From Paenibacillus sp. J31TS4 (GTDB lineage Bacteria > Bacillota > Bacilli > Paenibacillales > NBRC-103111): a stretch of DNA of 64,000 nucleotides. The stretch is taken from positions 1,860,001 to 1,924,000 of the forward strand of contig NZ_BOSI01000001.1 of assembly GCF_018403265.1 (NCBI RefSeq). The letters are read 5' to 3'. Both the position numbers and the translations under genes were made by a program. The notes beneath the pieces are model-generated. The model ran no database searches. It saw nothing but the letters and a program-made list of their open reading frames with translations, and was not told the DNA's origin. Shown one piece after another: positions 1 through 7,940 of this stretch (positions are counted from its first letter, which is position 1; each line of letters starts with the position of its first letter).

Positions 1-49
1 GCCTTGACCTCCAAGGTCCCGGCACGGCTCCCGGCAATAAAAATGCCGC

Positions 50-76
50 AAAAAAAGCGCCCCAAAGGGACGCTTC
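50..76 (-). terminator. Rho-independent terminator of the GtrA operon
   Basis: On the minus strand, just past the GtrA stop codon, AAGCGTCCC pairs with GGGGCGCTT (one wobble) around a TTT loop and is followed by a run of seven T. It ends the glycosyltransferase operon. A weaker hairpin, GGCA-N7-TGCC, lies further left at about 33-47. Confidence 0.8.
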
Positions 77-80
77 TTCT

Positions 81-620
81 TCAGCCGCGGAACACCCACA
101 GCTTGGAGCCTATGAAATTGAGCCCCATCGTTATGACGGTCACCGCCAGCTTGGCTGCAAGCGCAGGAAGGCCGAGCAGCCCGGTGAACAGATAGAGGAG
201 GAGCAGCGACAGCCCGAGCGTCGCGCCGTTCACGACGGCGAACCGGACGAGCTGGCCGGCTGCCGGTGCTCTCCGGTCGCCGAACGTCCAGTACCGGTTC
301 CAGACATAGCTGTTCGCCATGCCGCCGGCGTAGGAGATCACCTGCGCGATGGCATACGGAACGCCGAGGCCTGCGTTCAGGATGGTGAACAGCAGCAGAT
401 CGACCGCTGTGTTCAGCACACCGACCAGGTTGAACTTGACGAACCGGCGGACCCCCTGCCAGCGGTCCTCTCCTGCTCGAGGCGCGGCGGGTGTGCCGGC
501 CGCGTCGGCTGCGCGCCCGTGCGAAGCTTCCCGGTCCCCCGCTTTGCGTCCTGGCGCGCCTGCAGGCCGGTCTTCCCTTGGCTCGAGGCGCTTCCCGGGC
601 GCTCCGCCGTTAGCGCTCAT
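81..620 (-). CDS. GtrA-like family membrane protein
   Basis: This is a small membrane protein of about 179 residues with four hydrophobic segments and the GtrA-family pattern (FVKFNLVGVLNT near the start of the membrane part, SYVWNRYWTF in the middle, SKLWVF at the end). GtrA proteins are thought to help flip or present polyprenyl-phosphate-linked sugars across the membrane. The reading frame extends to an ATG at 701. I prefer the ATG at 620 because it overlaps the end of the upstream glycosyltransferase by 11 nt, which indicates translational coupling. The residues before the first membrane helix are low-complexity and charged. It is the last gene of a three-gene minus-strand operon with a GT2 polyprenyl-phosphate glycosyltransferase and a GT-C glycosyltransferase. 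This is the standard set for making, flipping and using a lipid-linked sugar. The family call is firm; the substrate is unknown. Confidence 0.85.
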   Translation of the reverse strand: MSANGGAPGKRLEPREDRPAGAPGRKAGDREASHGRAADAAGTPAAPRAGEDRWQGVRRFVKFNLVGVLNTAVDLLLFTILNAGLGVPYAIAQVISYAGGMANSYVWNRYWTFGDRRAPAAGQLVRFAVVNGATLGLSLLLLYLFTGLLGLPALAAKLAVTVITMGLNFIGSKLWVFRG

Positions 621-1575
621 GACGCTCTCCCGCTTCCGTACCGCCGCGGAAGCCGCGGGCCTCTTTGACGATGTACAGCGGCCGGTTCTTGGACTCGTCA
701 TAGATCCGGCCGATATATTCCCCGATAATGCCGAGAAGGATGAGAACGATACCGTTGAAGAGCAGGTTGCTGGCCAGAAGCGACGTCCAGCCCGGCACGG
801 TCATGTTCGTGAACAGCCGCTGGTACAGGACGACCAGCAGGAAGACGAAGCTGAACAGCGAGAGCGCGAAGCCGAGATACGTCGCCAGCTTCAGCGGCTT
901 GTACGAGAACGACGTAATGGCGTCGAGCGCGAAGCGGATCATCTTTTTGAGCGGGTACTTGGTCTCTCCCGCGAACCGCTCCTCCCGCACATATTCCACG
1001 GACGTCTGGTTGAAGCCGACCCAGCTGACCATTCCCCGGATGAACCGGTTCTTCTCGGTCAGCCGCGACATGACGTCGCACACCTTGCGGTCGATCAGGC
1101 GAAAATCCCCGGTGTCGACCGGGATGTCGACGCTCGTCATGCTGCGCAGCGTGCGGTAAAACAAGAGTGCCGTCACTTTTTTGAACGCGGTCTCCCCTTT
1201 GCGCTTGAGCCGCTTGCCGTACACGACGTCGTACCCTTCCTTCCACTTCTTGATCATCTCCAGGATGACCTCGGGCGGGTCCTGCAGGTCCGCGTCAATG
1301 ACGACGACGGCCTGTCCCTGTGCGTAGTCCATGCCTGCGCTGATCGCCACCTGATGGCCGAAGTTGCGCGAGAAATTGATCAGGCGGACGTTCGCGTCCC
1401 CGTCGCAAATCCGGTTCACAATCTCGACCGTGCGGTCGCGGCTGCCGTCGTTGACGAAGACGAGCTCGTACGGCTCGCCCTGGCGGTCCATGACCTCCTT
1501 CAGCCGGCCGTAGGTGACCTCTATCACCTCTTCCTCATTGAACATCGGCACGATGATCGAATACTTCGGATCCAC
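610..1575 (-). CDS. Polyprenyl-phosphate glycosyltransferase, GT2 family (DPM1/YkcC-like)
   Basis: 321 residues. The N-terminal GT-A domain starts with SIIVPMFNEEE. The nucleotide-sugar site VNDGSRDRT lies at about 41-49 and the metal-binding DAD at 94-96 (VVIDADLQDPPE). Two C-terminal transmembrane helices lie near 230-255 and 265-290. This is the layout of bacterial dolichol-phosphate-mannose-synthase-like enzymes, which move a hexose from a nucleotide sugar to undecaprenyl phosphate at the inner membrane face. The start is GTG with GGGAGG eight bases upstream. It lies 49 nt downstream of the large GT-C gene and overlaps the GtrA gene. The three together probably attach a sugar to cell-surface polymers or proteins. 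The sugar identity cannot be read from sequence. Confidence 0.9.
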   Translation of the reverse strand: MDPKYSIIVPMFNEEEVIEVTYGRLKEVMDRQGEPYELVFVNDGSRDRTVEIVNRICDGDANVRLINFSRNFGHQVAISAGMDYAQGQAVVVIDADLQDPPEVILEMIKKWKEGYDVVYGKRLKRKGETAFKKVTALLFYRTLRSMTSVDIPVDTGDFRLIDRKVCDVMSRLTEKNRFIRGMVSWVGFNQTSVEYVREERFAGETKYPLKKMIRFALDAITSFSYKPLKLATYLGFALSLFSFVFLLVVLYQRLFTNMTVPGWTSLLASNLLFNGIVLILLGIIGEYIGRIYDESKNRPLYIVKEARGFRGGTEAGERHER

Positions 1576-1624
1576 ACCTTTGACCTCCCAGCTTGAATGC
1601 TTCCTTCGTCCATGGGGACGGACT

Positions 1625-4600
1625 TTAACTATAAAAATACCACGACGGGAACCATTTTAGGAAATGCTCGGCATAGGACCGGCTGACCGGCAGCCCCGAC
1701 AGCACCGGATAGAACATCGCGAAGAGGACGAGGCACAGCCCGAGATAGACGTAGACGGGCTTGCGGAGCCTGGTGTCCCGGCCGATCGCCAGCTGGAATA
1801 CGTACGTCAGGCACAGGATCAGAAACGGCACCATCGCAAAGTAGTGGTAGATAAACGTCAGCCGCGGCACGAGCATCCAGGGCAGGTACTGGGAGAAGAA
1901 CGCGATTCCCGCTACGAGCACGCCGCGATTCCACCGGCGGTGAAGCAGGAGCAGCGCGACCGGGACTGCCAGCGTCCCGAGCCACCAAATGGCCGGATTG
2001 CCCATCGAGATGATGCTGGCGATCTGGCCCTCGGGGAGAAGCGCCTGCCCCGTGTAATACCAGATCGGCCGTACCATGAACGGCCATTCCCACCACTGCG
2101 AGCCGAACGAATGGGTCGCCACCAGCTTGCTGTGATAGTCGAACATGTCGGTCTGGTAGCTGATCAGCTTCACAAACGACAGCTCCTCGCCCTTCGCCAG
2201 CATGATCGGGACAAAGGAAAGCGAGTAGATCACAAGCGGGATGACGACGAAGAACAGGCCGCACCACGCCACCGTGGCGGCCGTCCGCCTCGGGAAGATG
2301 CGGACGATGCGGGCGAGCTCGCCGGCCGCCGCCCCGTCGGGCTCTGCCGCAAGCGCATGGCGAGCGGCGGCGTACTCCCGGTATCTTTCGTACAGCGACA
2401 GGAAGAACAGAACGGCCAGACCCGCGCCCCCATAGATGACGATCCACTTGCTCGCCGCACCGATGCCGAACAGCAGGCCGGAAAGGAACAGTGGCACGAG
2501 CGTCCGGCGGAGCGGCACGTCGTAAAAGCTCATCCGGGTATACAGGAGCATGTAATAGAACATGATCATGATGAAGAAGACGCCGTACACGTCGATCGTC
2601 GAGATCCGCGTCTGGGCGAAATGCATGAAATCCACCGCCAGCAGGAACGTCGCCATGAACGCGAATTCCGTCCGCCCGAACATCCGCTTGGCGAACAAGT
2701 ACATGAGCGGAAGCATCCCGATGCCGAACAGTGTGCCGACGATGCGCCAGCCGAACGGGGTCATGCCGAACACGTAGACGCCTGCGGCGATCATCTCCTT
2801 GCCAAGCGGCGGATGCGTGTTCTCGTACGGCTTGACGCCCTCGAGATGCTCATAAGCGGCCCGGGCGTGGTAGATTTCGTCGAAATAGGTGCCGTGAAGG
2901 AAGGTCGGCTCGTACGGAACGGCCTGCTGCTCGTCGAACATCCGGGACGCCGCTTCCTTGTCCGCTCCCGCCTCAGCCTCGAACCCTGCGATGACAAGCG
3001 GCGTCTCGCTGTCCTTGGCGAACAGGGCGAGCTCCTTCATCTCAAAGCCCGGCGAATCCGCCTGCAGCCTGACGTAGCGGGCCGTCGTCTGCACCGGCAG
3101 ACTCGTCCAGGCGAAGACGCGCGTATAGGTGATGTCGATCGTCTGGGCGTTCGTCCAGCCCGATGCGCGGTCCGTCGAGAATTCGACGCGCAGCTTGCCG
3201 TCGCCGATGCCGCTGAACGCGTTCAGCCGCTCGATCGCCACCTGCGTGCCCAAGTCGACCACCACGCTCTCCCCGTGGGCGGTCGGCTTCCAGGCTGTCT
3301 GCGGCTCCTGGAACGAGCCGAGCTGGAACAGCGCGAGGGCGGTATACACGGCGGTCAGCCCGCCCAGAAGCCAGCCGTCCCGGCGGGTCATCCGGCCGCG
3401 GACCTCCTCGAGCTCGCGGGCGGCCCGGCGGGACACCAACCGCTTGGCCACCTGGCCGGCTGGAGCGCCCGGAGCCGGGAACAGCCAGTTCTCCTTCTCC
3501 CCCCGTTCCTCGTCGGGAGAAGCCGGCGGCAGAATCGCCGCCCGCCGCCCGTGGATCGTCAGATCGGCGGCGATCCGGTAGAGCCACAGGAGCAGCGCCA
3601 CGTTGGCGATCGACGTTCCGAGCAGCACCGGATCCCCTTGCTCGACCATGTAGGTGCCGCGCAGCGCGCCCGCCAGCACGTAGCCGATATTGAAGAAGGC
3701 GGTCAGGCTGAAGCCGCCGTACAGGTACAAGAGCCGCCGGTCCCCCGAGCGCACATACGCGAGGAGCGCCAGCAGCAGCGCAGGGAACAGATAGCGCTCG
3801 TGCATCTTGGCGCCCAGCACGAAGACGGTGGCGATCAGCACGAGGCCGAGCAGCGCGTACGGCACCGGCTCGTCCTTGCGTCGCTTCGCGAACAAGTAGA
3901 AGCAGAACGCCGTCGCCCAGACGATGAACAGCCAGCCCCACGTCTCATAGGACAGGAACAGCAGCCGTTCGGACTGGGGCAGCCAGTTGCCGCCCGTCAG
4001 CGCGAACAGGTTAAAGGCGTTCAGCGTCGCATACGGATACGACGCCAGCGTCGCCAGGTAGAGCTTCGCCAGCCAGAGCGGCTCGTTATGGAGGGCAAAG
4101 GGCAGCGCCCCGCCGAGGAAGACGGCGGCTCCCGCCAGGATGCTTGCGCCGACCGCACGCCAGCTGCGCGAGACTGCCCAGGCGACGAGCAGGACGGGCG
4201 CAAAGATGAGCGCCTGCGGCTTGATCAGCAGCGCGAGCGCATAGACGGCGGCTGCCCCGGCCAGTCTGCCCCGGTCAAGCTGAACCACGAACAGGGCCAG
4301 GAACAGCGTGAAGATCGAGTCCACCTGTCCCCAGGCAGCCGAGTCGGCGATGACGGCCGGGCTCGTCGCGTACAGGAGCGCGATGCCCGCTGCGGCGGCC
4401 GCCGGCAGGCGCGAAGCCGTGAGCCGGTACAGCAGCGCGGCGGTGACGAGATCCGCGAGCATCGCCGGCGTCTTGAGCGCGAGGGCGAACGCGGGCGTCT
4501 CGGCGGTCCAGTGCATGGCTTTGGCCAGCAGGCCGAGCATGTACAAAACATAAATATACCCGGGCGGATAGTCCGCGAATCCGGCATTGGCATAATAACC

Positions 4601-5488
4601 GGAGAAGCCGTGCTCTGTGACGAGCAGCGACCAGGCGGCGAACGTATTCATGTCGCCGGGGTATCCGTGCACCGCTTTGGCGGCCAGCCAGCGTACGACG
4701 GCCGCTGCGGCCAGGACGAGCACGAGCGGAATCCAGCCGGCGCGATGGGCCTGCGGTCCAGTCAGGGCACCGCTCCCCGCCAGCCGATGAGCGTGCGGAC
4801 GGATCCAGGAGCGGTCAATCAGCCCGAAGATCATGACGAAGATCGCGGCGAACAGCAGCGTCGGCAGCGGCGTCGCCGGCTTGGCCGAGACCTGCGGGGA
4901 GTCCGCGGTCGGCACGAGCGGCACGACCTTTTTGCCCGCCGGAACCGTCTCGGCCTTCTCGAGCGTCACGTCGTCGAAGTAGGCCTTGCCTTCATTCAGG
5001 CTGCCGTAGCCGCCTAGCCGCAGCGCCACCTGAATCTCCTTCTGCGCAGCGCCGGTCTTGCCGTAAAGCTCTATGTATTCCCACTTCCCGTTCGTCTCGA
5101 GCAGATCGGGCGACGTATCCAGAACGCCGAGGAAGGACAGGTTGGCGCCCTTGGCCGACCCGCCGACCCCCTCCGTGCGCACCCAGCCCGCCAGCCGGTA
5201 CGTCGTCGCCGGCTCGACCGTTACGGTCTGCACCCACTTGGCGTCGTTCGGCTCCCGGCTCTCGATGAGAAGGGCACGGCCGGAACGTCCGCCGTCCGCC
5301 GCGTCGAGTCGTGTGCTCTCCCCCTCGACCCATACGTCCTTCTCCCACCCGTCGGCGCCCTGCTCGAACGACCCGTTGGTCAGCAGGTTCGCCGAGGCGG
5401 CAGCCGGTCCGGGCCTCCCGGCGAGCACAGCGAGGCACAGGAGAAGCAGCATCGTCATCAGCGTTTTTTTGCAAGTAATGGGACTCAC
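1625..5488 (-). CDS. Multidomain GT-C (PMT/GT39-type) glycosyltransferase with CBM-like and discoidin-like domains
   Basis: This very long protein (1287 residues) joins several modules. It has a cleavable signal peptide (1-31, ending AAASA), then a carbohydrate-binding-like beta domain (about 33-180, NLLTNGSFEQG). A polytopic GT-C-like module follows at about 200-650. A soluble discoidin/F5-8C-like segment lies at about 715-825 (VVVDLGTQVAIERLNAFSG). The second polytopic module, at about 850-1287, is a typical protein O-mannosyltransferase fold with the acidic FDEIYHARAA motif in the first extracytoplasmic loop and HPPLGK after it. Such enzymes transfer a sugar from a polyprenyl-phosphate donor outside the membrane. 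The likely start is GTG with AAGGAG close upstream; an internal ATG at 5458 is an alternative. It leads the operon with the GT2 and GtrA genes, which would make and flip its donor. Whether the first GT-C-like module is active is unknown. Confidence 0.85.
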   Translation of the reverse strand: MSPITCKKTLMTMLLLLCLAVLAGRPGPAAASANLLTNGSFEQGADGWEKDVWVEGESTRLDAADGGRSGRALLIESREPNDAKWVQTVTVEPATTYRLAGWVRTEGVGGSAKGANLSFLGVLDTSPDLLETNGKWEYIELYGKTGAAQKEIQVALRLGGYGSLNEGKAYFDDVTLEKAETVPAGKKVVPLVPTADSPQVSAKPATPLPTLLFAAIFVMIFGLIDRSWIRPHAHRLAGSGALTGPQAHRAGWIPLVLVLAAAAVVRWLAAKAVHGYPGDMNTFAAWSLLVTEHGFSGYYANAGFADYPPGYIYVLYMLGLLAKAMHWTAETPAFALALKTPAMLADLVTAALLYRLTASRLPAAAAAGIALLYATSPAVIADSAAWGQVDSIFTLFLALFVVQLDRGRLAGAAAVYALALLIKPQALIFAPVLLVAWAVSRSWRAVGASILAGAAVFLGGALPFALHNEPLWLAKLYLATLASYPYATLNAFNLFALTGGNWLPQSERLLFLSYETWGWLFIVWATAFCFYLFAKRRKDEPVPYALLGLVLIATVFVLGAKMHERYLFPALLLALLAYVRSGDRRLLYLYGGFSLTAFFNIGYVLAGALRGTYMVEQGDPVLLGTSIANVALLLWLYRIAADLTIHGRRAAILPPASPDEERGEKENWLFPAPGAPAGQVAKRLVSRRAARELEEVRGRMTRRDGWLLGGLTAVYTALALFQLGSFQEPQTAWKPTAHGESVVVDLGTQVAIERLNAFSGIGDGKLRVEFSTDRASGWTNAQTIDITYTRVFAWTSLPVQTTARYVRLQADSPGFEMKELALFAKDSETPLVIAGFEAEAGADKEAASRMFDEQQAVPYEPTFLHGTYFDEIYHARAAYEHLEGVKPYENTHPPLGKEMIAAGVYVFGMTPFGWRIVGTLFGIGMLPLMYLFAKRMFGRTEFAFMATFLLAVDFMHFAQTRISTIDVYGVFFIMIMFYYMLLYTRMSFYDVPLRRTLVPLFLSGLLFGIGAASKWIVIYGGAGLAVLFFLSLYERYREYAAARHALAAEPDGAAAGELARIVRIFPRRTAATVAWCGLFFVVIPLVIYSLSFVPIMLAKGEELSFVKLISYQTDMFDYHSKLVATHSFGSQWWEWPFMVRPIWYYTGQALLPEGQIASIISMGNPAIWWLGTLAVPVALLLLHRRWNRGVLVAGIAFFSQYLPWMLVPRLTFIYHYFAMVPFLILCLTYVFQLAIGRDTRLRKPVYVYLGLCLVLFAMFYPVLSGLPVSRSYAEHFLKWFPSWYFYS

Positions 5489-5669
5489 CTACTCCTTCTG
5501 TTTCTGTGTTCCATTATGCCAAAATCGGAGGGCCGGCGGTAGTCCCCCCTTCCATCGGCTTCCAGTCTCCATTCGGAGCTTGCTTCGGCAGCGCTCCACT
5601 GTACGGAGCTCTCAAGCCTCCGTCTCCATGGACGCGGAAGACCGGACGGAGGTTGCACCGACACGTCAT

Positions 5670-5697
5670 TTGCAACGGATGGCCGTTCTGCTATCCT
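5670..5697 (+). promoter_or_regulatory. Possible sigma-A promoter of the preQ1 riboswitch transcript
   Basis: TTGCAA and TATCCT are separated by 16 bp and lie just before the riboswitch aptamer. Each box matches 4 of 6 consensus bases, so this is only a plausible placement. The remaining sequence between the divergent GT-C gene (start 5488) and here shows only an 8-bp inverted repeat (CCTCCGTC/GACGGAGG) of unknown role. Confidence 0.35.
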
Positions 5698-5720
5698 GGG
5701 AAGGTCCGGCCCGACGGGGC

Positions 5721-5760
5721 CGCGGTTCGGAACCATCCCGCGTTATCAAAACTAAGGAGG
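5721..5760 (+). ncRNA. preQ1-I riboswitch
   Basis: The sequence has the compact class I preQ1 layout. Stem P1 is CGCGG (5721-5725) with CCGCG (5738-5742). The loop starts with TTC, and the A-rich tail TTATCAAAACTAAGG runs directly into the AAGGAGG Shine-Dalgarno. The tail closely matches known preQ1-I elements (AAAACTAAGG). Because the ribosome binding site is inside the pseudoknot tail, control is probably translational: preQ1 bound, SD hidden, transporter off. It sits 7 nt before the start codon of a queuosine-precursor transporter, which is the expected target. Confidence 0.85.
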
Positions 5761-5767
5761 CACCGCT

Positions 5768-6481
5768 ATGCTGTTCAACCCGCTCTGGGGCCTGCTGTTC
5801 ATGCTCGCCCACTTCGCTCTGTTCCTGCTCTGCTACCGGCTCTTCGGCCGGACGGGGCTGTACGCCTGGGTCGGCTTCGCCACGGTGCTCGCCAACATCC
5901 AGGTGACCAAGACGATCGAGATGTTCGGCATCGTCATGACGCTCGGCAATACGATGTACACCACCCTCTACATGGCAAGCGATCTGCTCAACGAAAAGTA
6001 CGGCCGCCGGGAGGCGCAGCGCGCCGTCTGGTTCGGCTTTTTCAGCCTTCTTGCCTCAACGGCACTTATGCAGATGACGCTCGTCTTCACTCCGCAGGAG
6101 ACCGATTTTGCGCAGGAGCCGCTCGAGAAGCTGTTCGGCCTCATGCCGTGGCTCGCAGCCGCGAGCCTTACCGCCTATTTTGTCAGCCAGTTCCTCGATG
6201 TACGCCTGTACAGCTGGCTGCGGCGGCGCTTCCCGGCCCATAACCAGTTCTGGGTCCGGATCAACGGCAGCACGGTGCTGAGCCAGCTTGTCGATTCGCT
6301 TGTGTTCTGCACGATCGCGTTCGCGCTTCCGCGTGTGTACAGCTTCGACGTCTGGCTCCAGATCTTCCTGACGACTTATCTGTTCAAATTCGTTATCTCC
6401 GTCGCTTCCACACCGGTGCTCTATGCGGCACGCCGCTTCCGCACTCAGGACGAGCCGGCCGCCGGGCAGCCGGAGTCCTGA
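5768..6481 (+). CDS. Queuosine precursor transporter (YhhQ/ECF-like family)
   Basis: 237 residues with about six hydrophobic helices and the family signature MASDLLNEKYGRREA after the third helix, plus conserved FVSQFLDVRLY in the middle. Members import queuosine precursors (preQ0/preQ1, queuine) for tRNA wobble-base modification. The preQ1 riboswitch immediately upstream independently supports the role. The start ATG follows AAGGAGG, which is part of the riboswitch tail. It appears monocistronic: a GC-rich hairpin follows about 110 nt downstream and the next gene has its own promoter-like sequence. Confidence 0.9.
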   Translation: MLFNPLWGLLFMLAHFALFLLCYRLFGRTGLYAWVGFATVLANIQVTKTIEMFGIVMTLGNTMYTTLYMASDLLNEKYGRREAQRAVWFGFFSLLASTALMQMTLVFTPQETDFAQEPLEKLFGLMPWLAAASLTAYFVSQFLDVRLYSWLRRRFPAHNQFWVRINGSTVLSQLVDSLVFCTIAFALPRVYSFDVWLQIFLTTYLFKFVISVASTPVLYAARRFRTQDEPAAGQPES

Positions 6482-6589
6482 GTACGGCAGGATTTCCTCC
6501 CGCGCAAAAGCCGAGTCAGGCGCCAGCCTGTATCTGCACAGCCTTGGCCGGACGGCTCCCGCCTATACCCGTACCCTGAAACCCGCACG

Positions 6590-6620
6590 CCGCCCTTTTC
6601 CCCTCTGCGGAAAGGGGCGG
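6590..6620 (+). terminator. GC-rich hairpin, possible terminator after the transporter gene
   Basis: CCGCCCTTTTCC and GGAAAGGGGCGG form a 12-bp stem with one mismatch and a 7-nt loop. There is no clear T run after it, so it may only stabilise or weakly terminate the transporter transcript. Confidence 0.45.
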
Positions 6621-6701
6621 TTCGTGTAAGAGAGACGCCTTGGGTGAAATGTAAACGACCGTTATGGTAAAATATAGAAAATGCCAAAAGGAGGCTCTCT
6701 T

Positions 6702-6896
6702 ATGGCCGTCCTCAAAAGCTTCACTTGCCTGACGCTCGCGTTGGCCGCCGAGCTGTGGACCGGATTTAGCCGCACCGGCAGCTTTTACGACCGGCAAACC
6801 TCTATCGCATCCTCACGTCTCGGCTACGTTCTCCTGGTTGCCGCCTCAGGCGCGGCAGCAGGAACGATCGTCGTCTGGCTTGCCCGCCACCTTTAA
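6702..6896 (+). CDS. Small membrane protein of unknown function
   Basis: 64 residues from the ATG at 6702, which has AAAAGGAGG seven bases upstream. An in-frame ATG at 6681 lies before this ribosome binding site and is unlikely to be used. The C-terminal part forms one clear transmembrane helix (YVLLVAASGAAAGTIVVWLA). An N-terminal hydrophobic stretch (CLTLALAAELW) and a short DRQTS-containing loop precede it. An extended -10 element (TGGTAAAAT, 6665-6673) lies upstream, with only a weak -35. It is followed by a strong hairpin at 6954-7015, so it is probably a single-gene unit. I do not recognise the family. Confidence 0.6.
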   Translation: MAVLKSFTCLTLALAAELWTGFSRTGSFYDRQTSIASSRLGYVLLVAASGAAAGTIVVWLARHL

Positions 6897-6953
6897 CACG
6901 CTCGGGCGCTGCCGCTCGTGTTCGGACTCTACGGCCCCATAAGGAAACTCTAT

Positions 6954-7015
6954 AAAGAAAGCCGCGGAAGCGGATCTCCGGGAACTCCCTGCGATTCGCC
7001 TCTGCGGCTTTCTTT
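6954..7015 (+). terminator. Terminator-like hairpin
   Basis: AAAGAAAGCCGC (6954-6965) is a perfect complement of GCGGCTTTCTTT (7004-7015), with a 38-nt partly self-pairing loop and T-rich descending arm. It separates the small membrane protein from the SDR gene. Confidence 0.65.
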
Positions 7016-7145
7016 GGTATGCCCGTTCCTCTCCGGCTGGTCATTCTCCAGAACTTCGGCGGATGTCCCCGAATGAGAAAGCAACATTTTAGAGCGGACA
7101 TCGTGTTACAACGAAACATGAAAAAACAAAAGGAGATGAGGAAAA

Positions 7146-7910
7146 ATGAACAGACTGACTGGAAAGACGGCACTGGTAACCGGGGCAAGCAGAGGGATCG
7201 GCCGTGCGATCGCCCTGCGGCTGGCCAGAGAAGGAGCCATGGTGGCCGTGCATTACGGCACGAACCGGGAGGCGGCGGAATCGGCCGTTCGAGAGATTGA
7301 GCAAAGCGGCGGAACCGCTTTTGGCATCGGTGCGAAGTTTGGTTCCAGGGAGAGCGTGACGGCGTTTTATGAAGCACTGGACGAAGCGCTGCTAGCCCGT
7401 ACCGGCGACACGCGTTTTGACATCCTGGTGAACAACGCGGGGATCGGCCTGGCCGTTCCCATTGAAGAGACGACGGAAGAAATGCTGGACAATCTCATAG
7501 CCGTTAACATGAAAACGCCGTTCTTCCTCATTCAGCAGGCGCTGCCTCGCTTGCGGGACGGAGGACGCATCATCAACATGTCGTCCAGCACGACGAGAAT
7601 CTCCCTCCCCGCCGTTACCGCCTACAATATGACCAAAGGCGCGGTCAATGCGCTGACGCTTTCCCTGGCCAACCAGCTCGGTCCTCGGGGAATTACGATT
7701 AATGCGATCCGGCCCGGGTTCGTGGCCACCGATATGAATGGCGCGATGCTGCAGGACCCTGACATGCACCAATATGGAGCGAATTATTCGATCTACGGCA
7801 GATGGGGACAGCCGGAAGATATCGCGGACATCGCCGCGTTTTTGGCCTCCTCAGACAGCCGCTGGGTAACCGGTCAATTTATAGATGCCAGCGGCGGCTC
7901 GCATCTCTAA
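7146..7910 (+). CDS. SDR family NAD(P)-dependent oxidoreductase (FabG-like)
   Basis: 254 residues, the usual length of classical short-chain dehydrogenases. The cofactor glycine motif GASRGIG is at 13-19, NNAG at 96-99, the catalytic serine in NMSSS near 145-149, and the catalytic pair Y160/K164 in YNMTK. The C-terminal INAIRPGFVATDM and TGQFIDASGG segments are typical. The enzyme is cytosolic and uses NAD(P)H to interconvert an alcohol and a ketone; the substrate is not predictable. The ATG has AAAAGGAGATGAGG upstream. The gene stands alone, convergent with the DUF2334 gene 30 bp away. It resembles 3-oxoacyl-ACP reductases, but no fatty-acid genes surround it, so a fatty-acid role is not supported. 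Confidence 0.9.
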   Translation: MNRLTGKTALVTGASRGIGRAIALRLAREGAMVAVHYGTNREAAESAVREIEQSGGTAFGIGAKFGSRESVTAFYEALDEALLARTGDTRFDILVNNAGIGLAVPIEETTEEMLDNLIAVNMKTPFFLIQQALPRLRDGGRIINMSSSTTRISLPAVTAYNMTKGAVNALTLSLANQLGPRGITINAIRPGFVATDMNGAMLQDPDMHQYGANYSIYGRWGQPEDIADIAAFLASSDSRWVTGQFIDASGGSHL

Positions 7911-7940
7911 TGACAAGGAGGCTGCTGGGTCCAGGGTTCG

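Noticed and set aside
1664-5017. Long plus-strand open frame of 1117 codons opposite the GT-C gene
   Set aside because: It is rich in Arg, Gln, Glu and Pro with no domain and lies antisense to a clear membrane protein gene; GC-rich third positions produce such shadow frames.
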